Shown here: piece after piece, positions 42,711 through 50,759 of the stretch | Numbering within the stretch: position 1 is the stretch's first letter | How the letters are laid out: each line of letters opens with the position of its first letter | Source: Faeciplasma sp900553675 | Lineage (GTDB): Bacteria; Bacillota; Clostridia; Oscillospirales; Ruminococcaceae | Length of the DNA stretch: 64,000 bases | Direction of reading: 5' to 3' | Assembly: GCA_958428235.1 (NCBI GenBank) | Contig: CAUAFG010000015.1 | Location: 10,930-74,929, forward strand | Translations under genes and position numbers: made by a program | Notes under the pieces: generated by a model | What the model was told of the DNA's origin: nothing | Seen by the model: the letters and a program-made list of their open reading frames with translations, nothing else | Database searches by the model: none

Positions 42711-43106
42711 TTACATAGAAACAACAGCGCTTGCTGCCTCGCTTGTCAGCCAATATGAGATTGTAGCTATAAACTCGCCGTTAGTCGGCTTGCCCTTGGC
42801 TTCGTTTATTGTAAAGCCAAACATCTTGTCAATGAGTTTTAAATCCCCGCGTGTGAAACAAATTCCGACAGCGTGTCTTATCGACCTTTCTACACACTGA
42901 GAGGTTGTGCCGTACTGATGCGCCACTGCCGGATAAATGTCCTGAGTGATTTTAATTCGGCTGTTGGTCTGCATAAGCGAAGAGTATATATTTACCGCTG
43001 AGCAGAGATATCTGTGTCCACTCAGACTTAATGGTATGCCAAGATTTATAAGAAGTGGTGAAACTATCAGCGAATTTTTGTTGGGTATAATCTCTTGTAA
43101 CGACAT
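42711..43106 (-). CDS. Stand-alone Spo0A C-terminal DNA-binding domain protein, copy 2
   Basis: 131 residues, 128 identical to copy 1 (Lys10, Asn21, Gln46 here). The recognition-helix region TTSQCVERSIRHAV is unchanged, so both should bind the same DNA. Silent changes outnumber amino-acid changes between the copies, suggesting both are kept functional. Same ribosome site and the same 0A-like box upstream. Confidence 0.85.
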   Translation of the reverse strand: MSLQEIIPNKNSLIVSPLLINLGIPLSLSGHRYLCSAVNIYSSLMQTNSRIKITQDIYPAVAHQYGTTSQCVERSIRHAVGICFTRGDLKLIDKMFGFTINEAKGKPTNGEFIATISYWLTSEAASAVVSM

Positions 43107-43148
43107 TTAAGTCGCCCCTTTCATTCAAAAGATGTATTTTATGTTGAG

Positions 43149-43182
43149 ATTATAGCATAATTTGTAGAATAATGGTGTCGAA
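43149..43182 (-). promoter_or_regulatory. Promoter with 0A-like box, copy 2
   Basis: TATAAT (minus, 43154-43149) with TGTCGAA (plus, 43176-43182) at the -35 place, in the same spacing as copy 1. Confidence 0.55.
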
Positions 43183-43325
43183 TTTTCAAGAAATATGGTA
43201 GAAAATTTAATGTAATTTTGCTTTCAAACTGTGCAGATTGAATAAATTTGCTGTCGTATAGAACACTGATGCAAAAATGCAGAGAAATTTAGCAGCTTTT
43301 GTAATGAATATTAACATAGAAAATA

Positions 43326-43382
43326 ATAATCCCCATTATCGCAGCACAAAATCCTATCCTGTGTCTACGATATGGGGATTAT
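43326..43382 (-). terminator. Terminator of the dynamin/HerA/nuclease operon
   Basis: ATAATCCCCAT / ATGGGGATTAT, 11 perfect pairs around a 35-base loop; on the minus strand TATTTTC follows. It lies about 45 bases after the immunity-like gene. The rest of 43209-43427 shows nothing else. Confidence 0.55.
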
Positions 43383-43427
43383 ATCAATTTCGCTTAAACC
43401 AAAGTATTATATTGTCAAAAAGCCGGA

Positions 43428-43871
43428 TTACAAATATATGTCCTGACTTCCAATCGAATATTCAGGATAAATCTGAACACCGATGCCATGCTCCTTATCC
43501 CATATACAGTTGAACAGCATTATTGCGGTACCGTCCTGCTTGATTAGAAGCGAAGTTGGTGTAACAATGCCGGAAAGCTCGGAAGCAGAACCAATTCGTC
43601 TTGCACCGAACCATACCGCAGATAATTCCTCACAGTTGTCGTTTATATATCCAATAATCATTTCAGATATCTTCTTGGATACCGACTCAAAGTTAGCTTC
43701 GTACCATTGATAACTGCTGCGCTGTTCGTCTGTAATTGCTTTTCCGGAGTAAGCTTTTGCAGCGATAGTTATGTTCCATTCCCTGCCAAACAAATTGATT
43801 TCGGCATTTTTGTACCATCTGTGCTTATACTTCATCTCGCCAAATACGGCATCGTATATTGAAACTTCCAT
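43428..43871 (-). CDS. Immunity-like protein (DUF6985/DUF2004 type)
   Basis: 147 residues, acidic, single domain: INLFGREWNITIAAKAYSG, ITDEQRSSYQWYEANFESV, then AVWFGARRIG and LLIKQDGTAIMLFNCIWDKE. I recall this pattern as DUF6985/DUF2004-like, found next to toxin genes. It starts 15 bases after the nuclease stop, with AAAGGAAG before the ATG at 43871, and is the last gene of the operon. The likely job is to hold the nuclease inactive in its own cell. Confidence 0.55.
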   Translation of the reverse strand: MEVSIYDAVFGEMKYKHRWYKNAEINLFGREWNITIAAKAYSGKAITDEQRSSYQWYEANFESVSKKISEMIIGYINDNCEELSAVWFGARRIGSASELSGIVTPTSLLIKQDGTAIMLFNCIWDKEHGIGVQIYPEYSIGSQDIYL

Positions 43872-43885
43872 TATCGCACTTCCTT

Positions 43886-44449
43886 TCAGCAAATGTTATT
43901 TTGGTTCTTATACTCAGAAACGCCGCCCGAATGCGAGATGTTTCCATGAACCTCCGTTGGAACCTTCAGCATTGTTGCACAGTCTCTGCACTCATGCCAG
44001 GTGTATCCGCTTTCCTTCCGCCATTTGGCAACTTCCTCAGGAGAGCATCCGCGCTGCTCTGCCATTTTTTCATCTGCCTGATCGAAGTTGGACGCTCTAT
44101 CGTCAGAAAAATCATCTATTTCAACTGTTCCCTTGGCAACCTCTGAAAAATCCGGCTCTCCGCCATTAAATTGTATTCCTTCGATTTTGTACTGTGCAAG
44201 TATTTCTCCCCACGTTTTATTTTCGGGATTGGTGCCGTTTCTGTCACCTGGTTCAACATTTTTGTCGGGATTCCATATAGAATCACCAGGTTTGCCGCTC
44301 CACTCTCCGCCGTGGCGAGGCAGCATTCCTGATTTTTCAAGCTTGATTTTTGCATCAAGCTTTTCAGTGTCGACCGACTCTATTGATGAGTGTATCTCGT
44401 TTTTTGGCATTTCTATGCTCACAGATTCCATTCTGCCCATCGGATTCAC
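43886..44449 (-). CDS. HNH/colicin-DNase-like nuclease effector
   Basis: 187 residues. A pre-toxin-like part has HGGEWSGKPGDSIWNPD, common at the start of polymorphic HNH toxin domains. The catalytic part has GYTWHECRDCATMLKVPTEV, then HGNISHSGGVSEY, the His-rich core of WHH/colicin-DNase-type HNH nucleases. There is no signal peptide and no LXG, RHS or other delivery domain. Its ATG overlaps the HerA stop by 4 bases, so the two are translationally coupled. An immunity-like gene follows. Target (DNA or RNA) is not known. Confidence 0.75.
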   Translation of the reverse strand: MNPMGRMESVSIEMPKNEIHSSIESVDTEKLDAKIKLEKSGMLPRHGGEWSGKPGDSIWNPDKNVEPGDRNGTNPENKTWGEILAQYKIEGIQFNGGEPDFSEVAKGTVEIDDFSDDRASNFDQADEKMAEQRGCSPEEVAKWRKESGYTWHECRDCATMLKVPTEVHGNISHSGGVSEYKNQNNIC

Positions 44450-47400
44450 ATTATTCTCCCCCTTTCAGATATACTTTCAACCCAATTTTTATAGAAAACC
44501 GCTCCATCCGTGTTTTCCTCACTATATGCCTTTACAAGATAATGACTGATAGTCAACAGTATATCATCCGAAACGTCGGTTATCTTTCGGGCAATGAGAG
44601 TGTTTAAGCTGCACGTAAAGCCAAAGGCGTCAAATGAAAGCTCTCTTACTTCCTTAACCGCTTCAGACAAGCCAAGGATGTTGGCAATAAGATGCGCCTG
44701 CTCTGAAAAGTTCTTTTCATCCCATATGCGAAGACTGCCTCTTTCGCGATATTCCTTGGACAACGAGTAAAGCATAACCTTTGTTTTAACGCTGCAATCG
44801 CATTTTTCTATAGAATCTACAACCTGATTGCAGTTGATTCTTTTCGGACTATCCAGCCGCTTTTGTGCAACAATGTTGATAAGAACATCAGCAGCCTGCT
44901 TTGACTGCAAGACTGTTTCCTGCTGAGATGGTTCTGAAAACTCCTTTTCTTCGCCTTTAAACCTGTCTATCCTGCACAGCACGGGTTCAACCCAGTCGTT
45001 TTGATAAACAACCGCAACACCTTGGGGTAAGCGGGCTATCTCGTCAATCTGATTGTCATTGAGAGCGGCGGATTTTCCAAGCATACGCCTGTCGTTTTCC
45101 TCCGGCAAACGCATTATTATTTTGGTATTTGTGTTTTTTATAGCCGAGATATCAACCGAGCTTGGAGATTGATCCGCTATTATGAAGCCCTCTCCATATG
45201 TCCTCATTTCGGCAATCGCGTTGGAAAGCATCTCAACCGACTTGCCAAAGATATTGCTTCCCTCTACGGACGAAGGGCTTGATGTGCCCAGAATATTGTG
45301 GGCTTCCTCCAAAACGGTAATGTGCTTTAATCTGCTGTTTGATTCAGTTCCTGCGCTCATTCTGTATTCGGACAGTCTCATAACAAGAACGCCCATTATG
45401 AGAGACTTTGTTTCCTGTGAACCGATACGGCTGAGGTCAACAATAACGTTTGTGTCAAACAAAGTTTTGCTATCAATCTCATTTGCCGAGAATATCTGTC
45501 CGTTCAGACCGTTTGTCAATGAGTTTACTCGTGTTGTCAGAGAACCGGCATAATTTGATTTTACCTCCTCGGAATATGCAGAATTGTTTATTACCCTTAC
45601 AAGCTGTTCAAGCAGGTCGCGGAAGGTTGGGAAAAGCGTATTTGATATCGTGTTTGTTGAAGTGGTCAGATCCCATCCGCAGGAGCTGTAGGATGACAGC
45701 AATGCTTCCTTAAGCACAGCCGGCATTGCTGCGTACATCGGCCAGCATACGTTAAAGATTTCTATAAGTCTGTCTATATGCTCAAGGACGTGAATCTCTT
45801 TCGGGAACTTAAACGGATTGATTCTTAAAAGCATGGTGTAAGCGGGATTTGTTCCGAATACTGAAACATTGCGCTTGTGACCAAATACGCGCTTATATTC
45901 GCCCTTTGCAGGTTCAATCACCATGAATGAGAATGAATCATTATGCATTGTTGTAAGCTTGCTCAGAAGCGTATATATAGTATTTGATTTTCCGCTTCCG
46001 GTTGCACCTGAGATAAACGTATGCATGGCGAGACTATCAACGTCAAGAGAAACGGTTGACGAATCAATTTCGCGACCCATGTTAAAGATTTTGCCTATGT
46101 TTACAGAATCATCAGCATCTTCCCTATTGTATTTTACGATTTCCTTTCCGAAATCGGCATGCTTTATTACAGGGAAACCGCAGACGGAGTTGCGGGGCAG
46201 TCCCATATGAATAGCAAGCTCATTTCCGCTGACAAGGCTTGTGGGCATAACCGGTATATCATATCCATTGACCGAGTACGAAAAGACCGGATGTATAAAA
46301 TTGCGAACATACTTTGCTATCTGCATATTTTTTGTAGAAGTATCAGCGGGTACTGCTAATGGCTGGTTCCATGTGTTGATGGCTGAAACCTCCAAGCCGG
46401 AGTTTTCTCCGCTCATCAGAGCTTTATATGTAGCTGCCGCAACCTTTGATACCGACGAATCCTCGCTAAGAAAATAGGCGGCGCATTCCCACATACCAGC
46501 ACTTTCAAACTCGGAAAGACGCTCCAGCTGCTTATCGATTCGATCAAGCATTCCTATCAGCGGCTTGTTTTGAACGGTTAGCTGGAGGTTTTGATTTTCT
46601 CCGGTAGACAGTCCCACAGAATGGGACGAGCTTTGAGACGTTCCGTAAGAAGAGGAGTTACTTGTGGAATCAGAGCTGCTGCATGAAACGCTTTTGCTTC
46701 CTCCTCCGCTCGTCCGACTTACGTTTTTATTTGTTGCGATTGTTACTACCGCTCCTATTAGTCCGCCGACCGCACCACCGACTAGCGTTCCGGCTCCGGG
46801 AATGATGCTGCCGATTGCGGCACCGGCGGCAGTTAATGAAGCTCCTATCGTACTACCAATTTTACTGCCGGTTGTCTGTCCGCTTATGGTTTTAGCAGTG
46901 CCGGTGTTTTTATTCACTGATTTAGTTTCCGATGATGTCGTGACAGTACCGGAGGACGTGGTTTTGCTTGTTCCGCTTGTTTCTGTATCTGAAGATGTCT
47001 GAGCGGTATTTTTACCGTAAGCTACAACCGTATTGGCATACGGCGACAGCTGAGTATATATGTTTTCGTATCCCTGCCGTACAAGACTTAACTGCTCTTG
47101 TGACGTGGAATTGGCGATTATAACTGCGGTATATTTGCTTCCCTGCATTGCAAGAGCAAGCTTTTCCAAGCCCTGCAGATATTCGTTGTTGTCCACAAAA
47201 TCCTTGTTCTTATTGTTGGCAACGCATGACACCGCTGAAATGGAATTGTCTGCGATGGAATTGAGCAAGCTCTCAATCTGTCCCACCTTCAGATTTTCTG
47301 TCTTTGTGCCTGGGAACTGCCCTTTCATGGCATTGACAAGGGTCGAATAGGAGGTTTGAGTACTGTTATTATCGGACAGTGAGCGAATGCCGAGGTAGAA

Positions 47401-47730
47401 ATCCGTTTTCGTGCCGTCGCTGCTGATAACCGTTACAATAGCGCTGTTAGTTGCCGCAACTGCGTTAAATACACTTGCGAACTTGTATGTTGCTGACTCG
47501 TCTTGCTCGTAAACCATTTCGGTTATCTTAAACAGCCTGATTTTTCCCAAGCTGTTGGCTAACTGGCTGTCATCGAGCGGGACAACCGGCAGGTCAGGCA
47601 GCTTTGTTATGTAGTTTTTCAAAACCACATCGTCGACTAATCTAAATGCCGCGGAGAAATTGTCTTGCAGAGATTTCATCTGCGGTATTTCAACCTCTTG
47701 GGAGGCTGATGAAATAATATTATTATCCAC
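44446..47730 (-). CDS. HerA/FtsK-like ATPase with glycine-zipper region
   Basis: 1094 residues. The N-terminal 240 residues form a mixed domain (KTDFYLGIRS). A Ser/Thr-rich linker leads to a glycine-zipper hydrophobic segment (about 285-330; IGASLTAAGAAIGSIIPG and GGAVGGLIGAVVTIA) and another Ser-rich run. The ATPase core (about 550-930) has Walker A GATGSGKSNT, Walker B HITVLEEAHN, FIIADQSPSSVD and MRLPEENDRRMLG, as in HerA/VirB4-type hexameric pumps. It may form a membrane-linked motor that moves DNA or protein. It lies between the membrane-protein gene and the nuclease gene. Confidence 0.82.
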   Translation of the reverse strand: MDNNIISSASQEVEIPQMKSLQDNFSAAFRLVDDVVLKNYITKLPDLPVVPLDDSQLANSLGKIRLFKITEMVYEQDESATYKFASVFNAVAATNSAIVTVISSDGTKTDFYLGIRSLSDNNSTQTSYSTLVNAMKGQFPGTKTENLKVGQIESLLNSIADNSISAVSCVANNKNKDFVDNNEYLQGLEKLALAMQGSKYTAVIIANSTSQEQLSLVRQGYENIYTQLSPYANTVVAYGKNTAQTSSDTETSGTSKTTSSGTVTTSSETKSVNKNTGTAKTISGQTTGSKIGSTIGASLTAAGAAIGSIIPGAGTLVGGAVGGLIGAVVTIATNKNVSRTSGGGSKSVSCSSSDSTSNSSSYGTSQSSSHSVGLSTGENQNLQLTVQNKPLIGMLDRIDKQLERLSEFESAGMWECAAYFLSEDSSVSKVAAATYKALMSGENSGLEVSAINTWNQPLAVPADTSTKNMQIAKYVRNFIHPVFSYSVNGYDIPVMPTSLVSGNELAIHMGLPRNSVCGFPVIKHADFGKEIVKYNREDADDSVNIGKIFNMGREIDSSTVSLDVDSLAMHTFISGATGSGKSNTIYTLLSKLTTMHNDSFSFMVIEPAKGEYKRVFGHKRNVSVFGTNPAYTMLLRINPFKFPKEIHVLEHIDRLIEIFNVCWPMYAAMPAVLKEALLSSYSSCGWDLTTSTNTISNTLFPTFRDLLEQLVRVINNSAYSEEVKSNYAGSLTTRVNSLTNGLNGQIFSANEIDSKTLFDTNVIVDLSRIGSQETKSLIMGVLVMRLSEYRMSAGTESNSRLKHITVLEEAHNILGTSSPSSVEGSNIFGKSVEMLSNAIAEMRTYGEGFIIADQSPSSVDISAIKNTNTKIIMRLPEENDRRMLGKSAALNDNQIDEIARLPQGVAVVYQNDWVEPVLCRIDRFKGEEKEFSEPSQQETVLQSKQAADVLINIVAQKRLDSPKRINCNQVVDSIEKCDCSVKTKVMLYSLSKEYRERGSLRIWDEKNFSEQAHLIANILGLSEAVKEVRELSFDAFGFTCSLNTLIARKITDVSDDILLTISHYLVKAYSEENTDGAVFYKNWVESISERGRIM

Positions 47731-47756
47731 TTTATTACCTCCGTTTCATAACAAAA

Positions 47757-48434
47757 TCATTTCTGCCTGTTGGCGGAAATAATAGCGCAGCCCGCTCCGG
47801 CAACCGCAACGCCCGCAGCAACCACAACCGGCTTTAAAGTAACCGCTCCTGCAACCGCTATAGCACCGCCGCCCACTGCCATAGCGATTCCTACATTAAA
47901 ACCCGGTTCGCTCCTTCTATCCGAAGTATCGGACTCTGAGTGCACTTTTTCGGAAATCTGCTTTCTTCCGGTTTTGCCTTCCGACTTCTTTGCGGTCTGC
48001 CTTTTCTGCGAATCGGCTGAAGATTCCTTTTCTTTGCCACGCTCTGTTTCGCCGATGATTGTGCGACCGGTACGGCTGTTTCCGCTTGCGGGCTTTGAAG
48101 TCTTTTTTTCAGATGGCTCAGCAGGCTTAGGCGTAGCTCCGATTTCGTTCAGATATGTAATTACTTCTTTTAAGTGTTTAATGCGTTCGGGAGCAAAATT
48201 CAGCATAAGTGTTGCTTTTTGAACATTGAGGTATCGCATATTCCATTTTTTCTTGTCTAACTCGAATGGCTCGTTATCATACTTTTGGGTAACTTGCACA
48301 TGGCGCGACGCATATTCAAAAGCTTCATCGAAGGTCTTAAACGTACTATCAATAATCAAATAGTCCAATAGCACACTTCTTACCCTATAGGCATTACCGT
48401 TTTGGACGTTATCCATAAATTCGCGTGATACCAT
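47757..48434 (-). CDS. Small protein with C-terminal hydrophobic hairpin
   Basis: 225 residues. A folded N-terminal part (1-95, LDYLIIDSTFKTFDEAFEYA) is followed by a charged linker (about 100-175, rich in Lys, Ser, Glu) and a Gly/Ala/Val-rich hydrophobic end (about 180-220, AMAVGGGAIAVAGAV and VVAAGVAVAGAGCAI) that could cross or coat a membrane. Family unknown. It lies 12 bases after the large dynamin gene and 26 before the HerA gene, so it is part of the same machine. Confidence 0.65.
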   Translation of the reverse strand: MVSREFMDNVQNGNAYRVRSVLLDYLIIDSTFKTFDEAFEYASRHVQVTQKYDNEPFELDKKKWNMRYLNVQKATLMLNFAPERIKHLKEVITYLNEIGATPKPAEPSEKKTSKPASGNSRTGRTIIGETERGKEKESSADSQKRQTAKKSEGKTGRKQISEKVHSESDTSDRRSEPGFNVGIAMAVGGGAIAVAGAVTLKPVVVAAGVAVAGAGCAIISANRQK

Positions 48435-48446
48435 AAATCAGCCTCC

Positions 48447-50756
48447 TTAAATTTCCAGTATGGAATCAAGCTTCTGCTTAATTAATTCCAAACGTGCAAG
48501 CTTATCGTTTGCCTGCTTTAATGCTTCCTCTGCAGCTTCCTTTGATACCAAAGCACTTGAAAGCTCCTTTGCCTTATTTGAGAGAATTTCATCCACCTCG
48601 TCGAATTGGTAATAGAAGTATTCCTTAATTCGAGTTGTTTCATTATCCGCGAATTCCGAAATCTTAATTTGCTCTTCTGCAAGAGCTTGACGGATTGGCG
48701 AAATAAGGCTATTCAGCAGCTTTTCTCTGCTAACGAACTTTACTTCCTCGGTTACATCTACATAACGCTGCTCTTCAACATCATAATAGTCGCCCTTGAT
48801 CAACCTCATAGGGTTAAACCACTTTCTTTTTTTAGTAACCGTCACAGTTCTAAGCTCAGTGCGAGTTTCAGTTCGTGAATCAATCGAATCATCAATAACC
48901 TCGTCTGCGTCTTTGATGGTGGCAAGTCTGCCCTTTACGAACGATGTCAGATCGATTGTAAAAACGTCGGTACTGAATTCTTCGCTCAGGGCTGAAAGAC
49001 GTTTTACGTATTCATTGAGCAGTTTTTCGCCTTTTTCTTTTATGTCTTCGTCAAGCAATCGGTCTACCGCAACCTGAAACTCGTTTCCCTTATCTTCTAC
49101 CATTCTGGAGAATTTCCTGATGAAATCTAATGCATCATCTTCATCCAGTTCTTTTCTTGTGCATTCCCTCTGGCAGAAGTCTGTCATGGTTTCTTCTACA
49201 TCGGCAGCTAATGCCGCTACATCATGCTTAAGCTTTGTTGATATCTCTAAAGATGATATTTTCCTCTTAAATGCCTCGTTTTCCTTTTTACTTGTCAGCT
49301 TTTCGTTCAGCTTATCAATACTCTCTTTTATTGTGCTTATTTCGTCTGTTCTTGAGGCAATATCTTTTTTAGTTTTCTCAAACGCCTCGGTGCTTTCGAG
49401 CTGATTTTTAAAGGTATCTACCAAAGCGGCAATTTTCTGAGGGCGACAGTATTTGGTGACATACATCTTGATAGTTTCCTCGATGCCGCGTATGCCGGAG
49501 TGAATCAAAGCCTGACCGTAAATATCATTGGCTTCTATCGCTTCTTGGAGTTCCTTATCAATCTGAAGCTGACTGTTGCTGACAAGCTTGGGGTACTGCT
49601 CTAAATGCAGCTGCTGCTCATCTATCAGCTTTTCTGCTCTATAATGTAAATCTCTGTAAATCCTGCGCTTTTCGTCATCATCATGGCAGTTTTCATAACG
49701 GCGAACTAAAAGAGCAGGTAAAGCAGCTGCGGGAAAAATGTTGGGATCTTTTATCCCCATTTCCTCAAGATATTCTGTAACTTTTTTAATGACATCGCTT
49801 GCAACGTTGTCGTCTTCTTCATTATAACCATCAAGTTTGTTTATAACGAACATAAATCTTTCTCGGGACTGCTTGCCGCCTGCGCTCATGCTTTTTGCGA
49901 TTCGTTTTAAGTGATAATCCTGGTCGGTATTGTTTAATGTAGTGCCATCCATTACAAACAATACAAGGGATTTCGATGACTGATCAAGAGCTTCATTAGT
50001 AACCAGCCCATGATTTTTGTTCAGAGCATTATTGGGACCGGGAGTGTCAACAAGAACCAAAGACGCTTCGTCAGAGGTCACAAACGGTATGTCACCGGAA
50101 ACATGGATTTCTCTAACTTCTGGATTATCGTTAAGTTCAGACATGGTTTTATAGTCCAGAACAGAATAATGACCAAGTTCATTTCCCTGAGCGTCAACCA
50201 CGGTTGCTTTAAACGTTTTGTCGTCATCATCCTTGATTCTTGTTATCGTAGCAGTGCAGGCACCATTCTTGGATGGCATCAGCTTCTGACCGAGCAGCGC
50301 GTTAACAAGCGTTGATTTGCCGGCGCTCATTGTTGCGGTTACGTTGACCTCGAATTCCTCGTTTGAAGCCTTTTCAAATGCATCATTAATGGCTGCCGAC
50401 TGAAGCTCTTCAAACGGAAGCTCCTTTATTTTTTTGAAAAGCTCTTTAATGCTTTTTTCCTTGTCGTCAAACTCTTTTGCCGGTATCTTCTTGATGGTAA
50501 AGTGAATACCGTCTTTCTCAGCATTTTTGGTTGCTTCGAGCAAGTCCTGATAATCTGGTTCTGTTCCGTGGAAAGTGATTTCAAACGTATCGTCGTTATA
50601 CTCGTTTGCTAAAAGCGAAGGAATCTGATCGACCCATAGCTGAAATCGCTTATTAAGACAATGATTAAGTTTACTGTCGGTTTTCAGGGCTTCGCCATTC
50701 ACCTCGACCTTTGACTTTACTTTGTACGGATTGTGTTCGATAAATACTTTCTGCAT
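48447..50756 (-). CDS. Dynamin-like GTPase (large)
   Basis: 769 residues. An N-terminal 130-residue part precedes the GTPase domain: P-loop TATMSAGKSTLVNALLGQ (near 143-160), switch Thr in GACTATITRI, DTPGPNNALNKNHG, and a NKLDGY base motif. Long helical regions follow (about 450-560) and a C-terminal coiled coil (690-769). Bacterial dynamins shape or tether membranes on GTP hydrolysis. GGAGG precedes the ATG, 3 bases after the stop of the smaller dynamin gene, so the two likely work as a pair. Confidence 0.88.
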   Translation of the reverse strand: MQKVFIEHNPYKVKSKVEVNGEALKTDSKLNHCLNKRFQLWVDQIPSLLANEYNDDTFEITFHGTEPDYQDLLEATKNAEKDGIHFTIKKIPAKEFDDKEKSIKELFKKIKELPFEELQSAAINDAFEKASNEEFEVNVTATMSAGKSTLVNALLGQKLMPSKNGACTATITRIKDDDDKTFKATVVDAQGNELGHYSVLDYKTMSELNDNPEVREIHVSGDIPFVTSDEASLVLVDTPGPNNALNKNHGLVTNEALDQSSKSLVLFVMDGTTLNNTDQDYHLKRIAKSMSAGGKQSRERFMFVINKLDGYNEEDDNVASDVIKKVTEYLEEMGIKDPNIFPAAALPALLVRRYENCHDDDEKRRIYRDLHYRAEKLIDEQQLHLEQYPKLVSNSQLQIDKELQEAIEANDIYGQALIHSGIRGIEETIKMYVTKYCRPQKIAALVDTFKNQLESTEAFEKTKKDIASRTDEISTIKESIDKLNEKLTSKKENEAFKRKISSLEISTKLKHDVAALAADVEETMTDFCQRECTRKELDEDDALDFIRKFSRMVEDKGNEFQVAVDRLLDEDIKEKGEKLLNEYVKRLSALSEEFSTDVFTIDLTSFVKGRLATIKDADEVIDDSIDSRTETRTELRTVTVTKKRKWFNPMRLIKGDYYDVEEQRYVDVTEEVKFVSREKLLNSLISPIRQALAEEQIKISEFADNETTRIKEYFYYQFDEVDEILSNKAKELSSALVSKEAAEEALKQANDKLARLELIKQKLDSILEI

Positions 50757-50759
50757 AGT

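Larger units (their letters stand above)
42709..43208 (-). repeat. Direct repeat copy 2 (Spo0A-C gene plus promoter)
   Basis: Matches 40641-41141 over about 500 bases in the same direction. The two copies enclose the DUF3990/DUF3791 locus. Confidence 0.9.

Noticed and set aside
44088..44549. Plus-strand frame over the HNH nuclease gene
   Set aside because: Antisense to a gene with catalytic motifs and translational coupling.
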